This document shows positions 1 to 13,746 of a stretch of DNA of 17,951 bases, piece after piece. The notes below the pieces were generated by a model. It had not been told where the DNA came from and searched no databases. It was given only the letters and a program-made list of their open reading frames with translations. Numbering within the stretch: the stretch's first letter is position 1; each line of letters starts with the position of its first letter. A program made the translations under genes and the position numbers. Origin of the DNA: CALWRM01 sp050309765 (GTDB lineage: Bacteria > Bacillota > Clostridia > Christensenellales > UBA1750); contig JBNRMU010000141.1 in assembly GCA_050309765.1 (NCBI GenBank), positions 1 through 17,951 on the forward strand, in the 5' to 3' direction.

Positions 1-1205
<1,205 letters not shown>

Positions 1206-1222
1206 TTTTAAGTTTCCTCCTT

Positions 1223-1238
1223 CAATCGCAAGCGATTG
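1223..1238 (-). promoter_or_regulatory. CUUG-tetraloop hairpin abutting the tuf ribosome binding site
   Basis: A perfect 16-base palindrome lies in the fusA-tuf gap. As minus-strand RNA it folds as CAAUCG-CUUG-CGAUUG, a 6-bp stem with a G-C-closed CUUG loop, a known very stable tetraloop. Its 3' base directly touches the AAGGAGG site of tuf (1216-1222), leaving that site free. The structure is seen in the sequence; a role in mRNA processing, tuf-specific stability or ribosome docking is inference. Confidence 0.6.
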
Positions 1239-1261
1239 CGCTCATACGGGATGTGAGGGGG

Positions 1262-3328
1262 TTATTTTCCCAGCACCTTTTCCGCGATGGACTTGGGAAC
1301 GCCCTCGTAATGGGAGAACTGCATGGTGTACACGCCTCTTCCCTGGGTGCGGGAACGCAGGTCAGTAGAATAGCCGAACATCTCGCTCAAGGGGCAGATG
1401 CCGCGGATCACCTGGCTGCCGTGCCTGGTTTCCATACCTTCGATGCGGCCGCGCCTGGAGGTAATATCCCCCAGAACGTCGCCAAGGTATTCCTCGGGCA
1501 CGGTGATTTCCAGCTTCATCATGGGCTCCAACAGCTGCGGCTGGGACTTTTGCATGGCCTCCTTGAAGGCCATGGAGCCGGCGATCTTAAACGCCATTTC
1601 CGAAGAGTCCACATCGTGGTAAGAGCCGTCCACCAGGGTGGCGCGGAAGTCCAGGACCTCGTAGCCGCCCAGGATGCCGGACTTAGCCGCTTCCTGAATG
1701 CCCTGATCGATGGCGGGGATGAATTCCTTGGGAACCACGCCGCCCACGATCTTGTTGACGAATTCGTAACCGGAGCCGGGCTCCAGGGGCTCGATCTCGA
1801 TCACACAATGGCCGTACTGGCCGCGGCCGCCGCTCTGGCGGACGTAGCGGCCCTCCGCCTTGACCGCGCGGCCGAAGGCCTCGCGATAGGCGACCTGGGG
1901 CGCGCCCACGGTGGCTTCCACCTTGAACTCGCGCTTGATACGGTCCACGATGATTTCCAGATGCAATTCGCCCATGCCGGCGATGATGGTCTGGCCGGTT
2001 TCCTGATCGGTATAGGTCTTAAAGGTGGGGTCCTCCTCGGCCAGGCGCAAAAGCGCCATGGTCAGCTTTTCCTGACCAGCCTTGGTTTTGGGTTCGATGG
2101 CCACGCGGATAACGGGCTCGGGGAACTCCATGGACTCCAATATGATGGGATGCTCCTCGTCGCACAGGGTATCGCCGGTGGTGGTCTCCTTCAGGCCCAC
2201 GGCGGCAGCGATGTCGCCGGCATAGACCCGCTCGATCTCCTCGCGATGGTTGGCGTGCATCTGCAAAATGCGGCCGAAGCGCTCGCGCTTGCCCTTGGTG
2301 GCGTTATACACATAGGTGCCTGCGTCCCTGGTTCCGGAATAGACCCTGAAGAAGGCCAGCTTGCCCACAAAGGGATCGGCCATGATCTTGAAGGCCAGCG
2401 CGGAAAACGGCTCCTCATCGGAGGAGGGGCGCTCGGTCTCGCCCTCGGCGCCGGGAATCTTGCCCTTGATGGGGGGCACATCCAGCGGGGAAGGCATATA
2501 ATCCACCACGGCGTCCAGCACTTTCTGCACGCCCTTGTTGCGATAACTGGTACCGCAGACGACGGGAACGAATTTGTTTGTGATGGTACCCTTGCGGATG
2601 GCGGCCTTGATGCGCTCGATGGGGATCTCCTCGCCCGCGAAATACATCTCCATCAGCTCGTCGTCCAGCTCGGCGACGTGCTCGATGAGGTTGTTGCGGT
2701 ATTCCTCGACCAGATCCGTCATGTCCGCGGGGATGGGCTCATCCTCGATGTGGGTACCCAGCTCGTCCGTATAGACGTAGGCCTTCATTTCAACCAGATC
2801 CACCAGGCCCTGGAAGCTCGCCTCCACGCCGATGGGAAGCTGGATGGGCACCGCGTTGCAGTGCAGCCTTTCCTTCATCATGCTGACGACGTTGAAAAAG
2901 TCCGCGCCTGTGATGTCCATCTTGTTGACATACGCCATGCGGGGCACGCCGTACTTATTGGCCTGGTTCCAAACGGTTTCGGACTGAGGCTCCACGCCGC
3001 CCTTGGCGCAGAAGACGGCAACGGCGCCGTCCAGCACGCGCAGGGAACGCTCTACCTCGACGGTGAAATCCACGTGGCCCGGAGTATCGATGATGTTGAT
3101 ACGCGTATCGCGCCAGAAACAGGTGGTGGCGGCCGATGTGATGGTGATGCCCCTTTCCTGCTCCTGCTCCATCCAGTCCATGGTGGCGGCGCCTTCATGC
3201 GTTTCACCGATCTTATGGGTGCGTCCCGTATAGAACAGGATGCGCTCGGTCGTGGTGGTCTTGCCCGCATCGATGTGCGCCATGATGCCGATGTTACGCG
3301 TATTTTCCAAAGAATATTGTCTGGGCAC
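1262..3328 (-). CDS. fusA: Elongation factor G
   Basis: EF-G is the ribosomal translocase and, with RRF, the recycling GTPase. The protein is 688 residues, close to the usual 690-700. GTPase motifs are AHIDAGKT (17-24), RGITIT (59-64), DTPGH (81-85) and NKMD (135-138). Domains II-V follow, with GELHLEII in domain III and the RRGRIEGME loop in domain V. Translation starts with GTG at 3326-3328, supported by the conserved MPRQYSLENTRNIGIMAH start and by AAGGAG about 8 nt upstream (within 3334-3342). It sits between rpsG (48 nt upstream) and tuf (56 nt downstream), in the standard str-operon position. No promoter is evident in either short gap, so it is probably read from the promoter at 4942-4970. 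Nothing in it suggests the tetracycline-protection paralogues (TetM/TetO). Confidence 0.98.
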   Translation of the reverse strand: MPRQYSLENTRNIGIMAHIDAGKTTTTERILFYTGRTHKIGETHEGAATMDWMEQEQERGITITSAATTCFWRDTRINIIDTPGHVDFTVEVERSLRVLDGAVAVFCAKGGVEPQSETVWNQANKYGVPRMAYVNKMDITGADFFNVVSMMKERLHCNAVPIQLPIGVEASFQGLVDLVEMKAYVYTDELGTHIEDEPIPADMTDLVEEYRNNLIEHVAELDDELMEMYFAGEEIPIERIKAAIRKGTITNKFVPVVCGTSYRNKGVQKVLDAVVDYMPSPLDVPPIKGKIPGAEGETERPSSDEEPFSALAFKIMADPFVGKLAFFRVYSGTRDAGTYVYNATKGKRERFGRILQMHANHREEIERVYAGDIAAAVGLKETTTGDTLCDEEHPIILESMEFPEPVIRVAIEPKTKAGQEKLTMALLRLAEEDPTFKTYTDQETGQTIIAGMGELHLEIIVDRIKREFKVEATVGAPQVAYREAFGRAVKAEGRYVRQSGGRGQYGHCVIEIEPLEPGSGYEFVNKIVGGVVPKEFIPAIDQGIQEAAKSGILGGYEVLDFRATLVDGSYHDVDSSEMAFKIAGSMAFKEAMQKSQPQLLEPMMKLEITVPEEYLGDVLGDITSRRGRIEGMETRHGSQVIRGICPLSEMFGYSTDLRSRTQGRGVYTMQFSHYEGVPKSIAEKVLGK

Positions 3329-3376
3329 GCTTGTTTCTCCTTAACCTTAACTGCTGAAATTGGATGCTGGCCCGGT

Positions 3377-3847
3377 TTACCAGCGGTAATGCGCAAATGC
3401 CTTGTTGGCCTCGGCCATCTTGTGCATGTCTTCCTTGCGCTTTACGGCATTGCCGGTGTTGTTGGATGCGTCGATGATCTCGTTGCCAAGCCTCTCGGCC
3501 ATGGTCTTTTCGCCGCGGTTGCGGGAGAAGGTGACCAGCCAGCGCAGCGCCAGGGTCTGGCGGCGCTCGGGACGGATCTCGATAGGCACCTGGTAGGTGG
3601 CGCCGCCCACACGGCGGGCCTTAACTTCGAGCACAGGCATGATATTGTTCATGGCGGCTTCGAAAACCTCGGTCGCTTCCTTGCCGGTCTTATTGGCAAC
3701 AAGCTCAAAGGCCTCGTAGCACACGCGCTGGGCAACGCCGCGCTTGCCATCGTACATGACCTGGTTGATCAGCTTCGTCACGATGGTGCTGCCGTACATA
3801 GGATCGGGCAGCACTTCGCGCTTGGGGATAAATCCACGCCTTGGCAT
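3377..3847 (-). CDS. rpsG: 30S ribosomal protein S7
   Basis: S7 nucleates assembly of the 30S head by binding 16S rRNA and lines the mRNA exit channel near the E site. The 156-residue protein has the standard length. It carries the family start MPRRGFIPKREVLPDP and the segments KLINQVMYDGK, ARRVGGATYQVPIEI and RPERRQTLALRWL, ending in AHYRW. The ATG is at 3845-3847; the best ribosome binding site, AGGAGG at 3859-3864, is rather far (11 nt), with a second weak AAGG right before the start. It follows rpsL after an unusually long structured spacer (238 nt). S7 is the autoregulator of the str operon in E. coli, where it binds the rpsL-rpsG spacer; whether that holds here is open. Confidence 0.98.
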   Translation of the reverse strand: MPRRGFIPKREVLPDPMYGSTIVTKLINQVMYDGKRGVAQRVCYEAFELVANKTGKEATEVFEAAMNNIMPVLEVKARRVGGATYQVPIEIRPERRQTLALRWLVTFSRNRGEKTMAERLGNEIIDASNNTGNAVKRKEDMHKMAEANKAFAHYRW

Positions 3848-3884
3848 ATCCTTAAAATCCTCCTAATTCTGGTGTCAAAAAGCG

Positions 3885-3909
3885 GTTTGATAGCCAAACG
3901 GCCAGTTTG
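3885..3909 (-). promoter_or_regulatory. Mutually exclusive small hairpins upstream of rpsG
   Basis: In the minus-strand RNA the order is CAAAC (3909-3905), UGGCC, GUUUG (3899-3895), GCUAU, CAAAC (3889-3885). The central GUUUG can pair with the upstream or the downstream CAAAC, giving two competing 5-bp stems just before the rpsG ribosome binding site. The pairing options are seen in the sequence; the stems are weak and any switch role is speculative. Confidence 0.3.
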
Positions 3910-4001
3910 TCAGGCAACGCCGCCCGATTCCTTCCGGCGCCTTATTGCCCCTGGGCCAGCACTCCCATTCCCTCAGGCCCGTTCCAAGGCCGGGGGAAAG
4001 A

Positions 4002-4020
4002 GCGGAAAGCATCTTTCCGC
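4002..4020 (-). promoter_or_regulatory. 8-bp hairpin in the rpsL-rpsG spacer
   Basis: A perfect inverted repeat, GCGGAAAG (4002-4009) and CTTTCCGC (4013-4020), has a 3-nt loop. In the minus-strand transcript it is followed by UCUUUCCCCC, not a run of U, so it is unlikely to be a standard terminator. It may be part of a ribosomal-protein binding structure or a processing site between rpsL and rpsG. Confidence 0.5.
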
Positions 4021-4068
4021 ACAAGGGCAAAGCCGCTGCCGAAACACAGGCAGGACATTTGCAGGACA

Positions 4069-4084
4069 AAACGGAATTCCGTTT
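4069..4084 (-). promoter_or_regulatory. Palindrome directly after the rpsL stop codon
   Basis: AAACGG-AATT-CCGTTT is a perfect 16-base palindrome that starts one base after the rpsL TAA (4086-4088). In the minus-strand RNA it gives a 6-bp stem ending in UUUUG. It could be a leaky terminator that lowers expression downstream of rpsL, or part of an S7-responsive structure. The stem is too short and AU-rich at its base to be a strong terminator. Confidence 0.4.
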
Positions 4085-4085
4085 G

Positions 4086-4460
4086 TTACTTCTTAGGCTT
4101 CTTGGCGCCGTAGAGGGACCTAGCCTGCATGCGCTTGGCAACGCCGGCGGTATCCAAGGTGCCGCGAATGATATGGTAACGGACGCCAGGCAGGTCACGA
4201 ACCCTGCCGCCGCGGATAAGAACCACGGAATGCTCCTGCAGGTTGTGGCCGATACCGGGGATATAGGCGGTACCTTCGATGCCGTTGGTGAGGCGAACCC
4301 TGGCGATCTTGCGAAGCGCAGAGTTAGGCTTCTTGGGGGTCAAGGTCTTCACCGACAGGCAGACGCCGCGCCTCTGGGGATTGTTCTGCAGAATAGGAGA
4401 CTTGGACTTATAGGTCTTGGTGGAGCGTCCTTTACGGATCAGCTGGTTGATCGTAGGCAC
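4086..4460 (-). CDS. rpsL: 30S ribosomal protein S12
   Basis: S12 sits at the decoding centre of the 30S subunit and controls accuracy. The protein has 124 residues with the signature TPKKPNSALRK (41-51) and GHNLQEHSVVLIRGG (71-85). Lysine 43, a classic streptomycin site, is intact. Position 88 is arginine (GRVRDLPGV, codon CGT at 4199-4197), where E. coli, Bacillus and Mycobacterium have lysine; K88R is a known streptomycin-resistance change. The start is GTG at 4458-4460 with a very good AAGGAGGTG site at 4468-4476, 7 nt away. The sequence lacks the insertion after residue 20 that Bacillus S12 carries and has the shorter E. coli-like length. It lies 134 nt after the L7Ae-like gene, behind a structured leader. 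Confidence 0.98.
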   Translation of the reverse strand: MPTINQLIRKGRSTKTYKSKSPILQNNPQRRGVCLSVKTLTPKKPNSALRKIARVRLTNGIEGTAYIPGIGHNLQEHSVVLIRGGRVRDLPGVRYHIIRGTLDTAGVAKRMQARSLYGAKKPKK

Positions 4461-4503
4461 GATAAAACACCTCCTTCCGACTTAGGATAGATTCGATATA
4501 TTT

Positions 4504-4541
4504 CCAATCAAGCCCCGCAACCCTACGGGCTTAAGAATTGG
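4504..4541 (-). promoter_or_regulatory. Two-part stem-loop in the rpsL leader
   Basis: The minus-strand RNA pairs CCAAU (4541-4537) with AUUGG (4508-4504). After an asymmetric internal loop (UCUU opposite G), AAG-CCCG pairs with CGGG-CUU around one bulged G, closing an 8-nt loop (UAGGGUUG). Two coaxial helices of 5 and 7 bp with an internal loop are the kind of fold used by ribosomal-protein leader RNAs. It lies 43 nt before the rpsL start. Pairing is seen in the sequence; regulation by S12, L7Ae or another protein is inference. Confidence 0.5.
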
Positions 4542-4594
4542 CAAGTGTTTAGGGGCGCGGCTCTTTGCGCGCGCTTTATTTTTTCGGCAGATAA

Positions 4595-4840
4595 TTATTT
4601 CATCCAGCCGGCTGCGGCCGCGCCCACGGCGATGCCGCAGGAGCGTCCCAGCTCCTTCATGGTGGGCACATACTCTACGCTGACGCCCTTTTGTTTGGCC
4701 AGCGTTTGGATCCTGGCGGTCACGTGGGGTTCGGCGTCCCTAGCCAGGACCACCCTGCCCACCTTGTCCTGTTCCATGTACTTGATCAATTGCTTCGTTC
4801 CAACGATGCGACTGTGCCCGTCGCCTATCTCGGCGCTCAT
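4595..4840 (-). CDS. rplGB: L7Ae/L30e-family ribosomal protein (YbxF-like)
   Basis: The 81-residue protein belongs to the small bacterial L7Ae-type family (B. subtilis YbxF/RplGB), which binds kink-turn RNA. Visible features are the early GTKQ (residues 14-17), GRVVLARDAEP in the central strand, and VPTMKELGRSCGIAVGAAAAG near the end, which form the RNA-binding surface in relatives. The ATG at 4838-4840 is preferred over a TTG at 4856-4858, because AAAGGAAGGG (4846-4855) is then a proper ribosome binding site; the TTG would sit inside it. Its place between rpoC and rpsL matches B. subtilis. It is the first gene after the promoter at 4942-4970 and so heads the str-type operon. The exact role of such proteins in bacteria remains poorly known. 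Confidence 0.9.
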   Translation of the reverse strand: MSAEIGDGHSRIVGTKQLIKYMEQDKVGRVVLARDAEPHVTARIQTLAKQKGVSVEYVPTMKELGRSCGIAVGAAAAGWMK

Positions 4841-4904
4841 GGTTTCCCTTCCTTTCAATCGTCTCTGGCATGCGAAAAACGCGGTAATTGGCCGGTTTCT
4901 GCGT

Positions 4905-4923
4905 AAAAATGGGCAAACTGCCC
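4905..4923 (-). terminator. Possible early attenuator in the str-operon leader
   Basis: GGGCA-GUU-UGCCC (4923-4911) is followed in the minus-strand RNA by A and five U (4909-4905). It begins about 11 nt after the predicted transcription start at about 4934. The 5-bp stem is weak for a terminator, so it may act as a leaky attenuator, a pause site or a 5' protective hairpin. Confidence 0.4.
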
Positions 4924-4941
4924 CCTGTCAGACTAACAACC

Positions 4942-4970
4942 ATTTTATCATCGGACTTTTTTTATGTCAA
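4942..4970 (-). promoter_or_regulatory. Sigma-A promoter of the str-type operon
   Basis: The minus strand carries TTGACA (4970-4965), a 17-bp spacer and TAAAAT (4947-4942), with TG one base before the -10 box (extended -10). Upstream is AT-rich, with a TTAAG-ATT-CTTAA inverted repeat at 4989-4977 that could serve as an UP element or operator. The predicted start is about 4934, leaving a leader of roughly 95 nt before the L7Ae-like gene. This is the best promoter in the window and fits the very high expression of the genes behind it. Confidence 0.85.
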
Positions 4971-5041
4971 TCGCTTTTAAGAATCTTAATGTTTCCCGCT
5001 AAGAACGGCCGTTTTTCGCGCCTTGCGCATCTTAAACAGCA

Positions 5042-5073
5042 GGCGGGACGTCCGAAGGAACGGACATCCCGCC
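5042..5073 (-). terminator. Strong hairpin after rpoC, probable terminator or 3' end
   Basis: GGCGGGA and TCCCGCC (7 bp) plus GTCCG and CGGAC (5 bp) stack through one position that is U-G in minus-strand RNA but a C-A mismatch on the plus strand. This makes a 13-bp stem with a 6-nt loop. The wobble points to minus-strand function, 34 nt after the rpoC stop. There is no clear U-run behind it (UGCUGUUUAAG follows), so it may need a factor or may only protect the mRNA end. Confidence 0.6.
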
Positions 5074-5106
5074 GATTGGATGGCAAATCAGGTTTTTGCG
5101 GCTTCT

Positions 5107-8634
<3,528 letters not shown>

Positions 8635-8664
8635 AGGGGTACAACTCCTTTCGAAACGCCGGGC

Positions 8665-8690
8665 CTGCGGGGACGGGCACGTCCACGCAG
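8665..8690 (-). promoter_or_regulatory. Hairpin in the rpoB-rpoC gap
   Basis: CTGCG (8665-8669) pairs with CGCAG (8686-8690) and, after one mismatch, GGACG (8671-8675) pairs with CGTCC (8680-8684) around a 4-nt loop. The 10 pairs are mostly GC and have no U-run behind them. It lies between the rpoB stop and the rpoC ribosome binding site (8645-8651). It could be an mRNA processing or stability element; the gap has no complete promoter. Confidence 0.45.
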
Positions 8691-8723
8691 AACCTATGTC
8701 AAAACCCTATCGCGCCGATGCGC

Positions 8724-12464
<3,741 letters not shown>

Positions 12465-12600
12465 CTGTCCACACACCTCTCTTGGGTCTTTCCGGCCGGG
12501 AATCGGCCCGATTGCACGAAAACGGCCGCACCAATTCCTGGAAATGTTTGATCGGACTCATTATTCCCATTGCAATTTGCGGCCATTCGTTGTACAATGA

Positions 12601-12615
12601 ATTTACAAGGTAAAT
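12601..12615 (-). promoter_or_regulatory. Second small hairpin in the rpoB leader
   Basis: ATTTAC (12601-12606) and GTAAAT (12610-12615) pair perfectly around a 3-nt loop. It overlaps the foot of the larger leader hairpin (12613-12656) by three bases, so the two cannot both be fully formed. A further imperfect repeat around TTGTACAA follows at 12586-12603. The overlap suggests alternative folds; no function is shown. Confidence 0.35.
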
Positions 12616-12656
12616 CTGCATGCAAAAAGGGCGAAATTACCCTCAGTATGCAGATT
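12613..12656 (-). promoter_or_regulatory. 5'-terminal hairpin of the rpoB transcript, possible attenuator
   Basis: A perfect 9-bp stem (AATCTGCAT with ATGCAGATT, arms 12656-12648 and 12621-12613) encloses a smaller stem, GGGU (12642-12639) with GCCC (12632-12629), that is followed by five U. The predicted start site is about 12653-12656, so the mRNA would begin inside the stem. The inner stem plus U-run looks like a weak intrinsic terminator that the outer stem may influence. Pairing is visible; function is inference. Confidence 0.5.
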
Positions 12657-12659
12657 GTT

Positions 12660-12689
12660 ATATTACCATGTTTCAGCATACGCCGTCAA
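12660..12689 (-). promoter_or_regulatory. Probable rpoBC promoter
   Basis: The minus strand has TTGACG (12689-12684), an 18-bp spacer and TAATAT (12665-12660), with TG one base before the -10 box. The predicted start is near 12653-12656, giving a leader of about 190 nt before the rpoB ATG. The -10 box matches consensus at only four of six positions, which the extended TG may offset. No other credible promoter is seen in the 256-nt gap. Confidence 0.65.
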
Positions 12690-12706
12690 CCAAAACGGCT
12701 TTTTTT
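12682..12706 (+). terminator. Plus-strand terminator-like hairpin beside the rpoB promoter
   Basis: On the plus strand GCCGT (12682-12686) and ACGGC (12695-12699) form a 5-bp stem with an 8-nt loop, directly followed by seven T (12700-12706). It has the layout of an intrinsic terminator, but for plus-strand RNA, where no gene lies upstream. It overlaps the rpoB -35 box. It could block antisense transcription coming off rpoB into the transporter gene; it may also be chance. Confidence 0.35.
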
Positions 12707-12720
12707 AATGTGTTTTTTAC

Positions 12721-13653
12721 TTAATACCCGGAAACGCCGCCCTTTTTGCGGGGCCGCAGCCAGCCTTCCAGGTACCTGTCCAGGCCCAAGCCCGTCTCCG
12801 AGAGCAGCACCGCCAGCAGGATCAGCGCGCAGCCCGTCCACATGCGCGCCGTCATGTGCTCGTGAAGCAGCCAGGTGGAAAACAGCACGCCGAACAGCGA
12901 CTCGCAGGAAAGCAGCAGCGCCGCCGGCGCGGGCGGCACGTACTTTTGCCCCACGTTCTGCAAAAGGAAGCCGACCATGGTAGACAAAAGCCCAAGGTAC
13001 AGCATGGAAACGACCACCGATCTGTCCAGCGTGGCCGCGGGCAGGCCGCCCTCGAACAAAAAGGCGCCCAGCCAGGAGAGCAGCGCGCACACAAAAAGCT
13101 GTACGATGGTCAAAAGCGCTGGGTCCTGGTCGGCTGTGTAGCGGGCGATGAACACGATGTGCAGGGCAAAACCCAGGCCGCAGATGAGCGTCAATACATC
13201 GCCGATGTTGATCGGGCTTTCGCCCTTTTGCAGGGAGAGCAGGCCGATGCCCACGATGGCGATCAGCGCCGCCGGGATGGAGCGCGCGCCCGGACGGACG
13301 CGGAAGATCAGAAGGTTCAAAAACGGCACCAGCACCACGTACACCGTGGTCAGAAAGGCGTTTTTGCCTGCCGTGGTGTACTTGCAGCCGATCGTCTGAA
13401 AGACGTAGCTCAAAAACAGAAACAGGCCCAGGATCGCCCCATTGCGCAGGGTGGCCCCGTCCAGCAGACGCAGGCGCTTTGCGTAGCACAGCATCAGGCA
13501 GACGGCGGCGATAGAAAAGCGGAACGCCATCATATAGATGGGCGGGATCGTCTCCAACGAGTTTTTGACGACCACAAAGGCGAAGCCCCAGATCACCGTG
13601 GTAAGCAGCAGCCCCGCTCCGGCCAGATACATCCTGCGTTTTTTCCTGAGCAT
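12721..13653 (-). CDS. EamA/DMT-family transporter, substrate unknown
   Basis: A 310-residue membrane protein of the drug/metabolite transporter superfamily, with about ten hydrophobic segments in two EamA repeats (roughly residues 8-140 and 150-290). Typical features are the first-helix TTVIWGFAFVVVKNSL, the PPIYMMAFRFSIAA segment, the mid-protein QTIGCKYTTAGKNAFLTTVY, and in the second repeat AALLLSCESLFGVLFS followed by a TGCALILLAVLLSE helix. Basic residues at both ends suggest cytoplasmic termini. Such proteins usually export amino acids or other small metabolites; the substrate cannot be read from sequence. The ATG is at 13651-13653 with GGGAGG 11 nt upstream. It has its own promoter (13719-13746) and a leader hairpin. 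It precedes rpoB in the same direction without a clear terminator, so some read-through into rpoB is possible. Confidence 0.92.
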   Translation of the reverse strand: MLRKKRRMYLAGAGLLLTTVIWGFAFVVVKNSLETIPPIYMMAFRFSIAAVCLMLCYAKRLRLLDGATLRNGAILGLFLFLSYVFQTIGCKYTTAGKNAFLTTVYVVLVPFLNLLIFRVRPGARSIPAALIAIVGIGLLSLQKGESPINIGDVLTLICGLGFALHIVFIARYTADQDPALLTIVQLFVCALLSWLGAFLFEGGLPAATLDRSVVVSMLYLGLLSTMVGFLLQNVGQKYVPPAPAALLLSCESLFGVLFSTWLLHEHMTARMWTGCALILLAVLLSETGLGLDRYLEGWLRPRKKGGVSGY

Positions 13654-13673
13654 AAAAACAGCACCCTCCCCCG

Positions 13674-13697
13674 CCGCGCAAAAGGCCTTTCGCGCGG
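13674..13697 (-). promoter_or_regulatory. Leader hairpin upstream of the transporter gene
   Basis: The 24-base near-palindrome pairs CCGCGC with GCGCGG and AAAGG with CCTTT. The single mismatch on the plus strand (A13680-C13691) is a G-U pair in minus-strand RNA, so the fold fits the leader of the transporter mRNA. It lies between the predicted start (about 13712) and the ribosome binding site (13665-13670), 3 nt from the latter. It has no U-run, so it may modulate translation or mRNA stability. Confidence 0.5.
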
Positions 13698-13718
13698 GTG
13701 TGTTTCTTTCTTTTTATC

Positions 13719-13746
13719 TTTATATGTGTAAGCTGTTGAATGTCAA
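13719..13746 (-). promoter_or_regulatory. Promoter of the EamA transporter gene
   Basis: The minus strand has a consensus TTGACA (13746-13741), a 16-bp spacer and TATAAA (13724-13719). The TGA stop of the preceding small gene (13745-13743) is the middle of the -35 box. The predicted start is about 13712, some 60 nt before the transporter ATG. Confidence 0.7.

Noticed and set aside
3854..3877. Consensus TTGACA upstream of rpsG as a promoter
   Set aside because: The matching -10 position would lie within the ribosome binding region, with transcription starting at or after the start codon; it has no TATAAT-like box.
4841..4858. TTG at 4856-4858 as the L7Ae-like gene start
   Set aside because: The best ribosome binding site lies downstream of this TTG, and the six extra residues match nothing in the family.
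4841..4935. Kink-turn in the leader of the L7Ae-like gene for autoregulation
   Set aside because: CUGA and UGAAAG pieces occur, but I could not fit the flanking helices and tandem GA pairs of a kink-turn.
8691..8706. TTGACA in the rpoB-rpoC gap as an rpoC promoter
   Set aside because: No -10 box at 16-18 bp; the place is taken by the GC-rich arm of a hairpin.
12465..12476. GTG at 12476 as the rpoB start
   Set aside because: It overlaps the ribosome binding site AGAGAGGTG, which serves the ATG at 12464 with 9 nt spacing.
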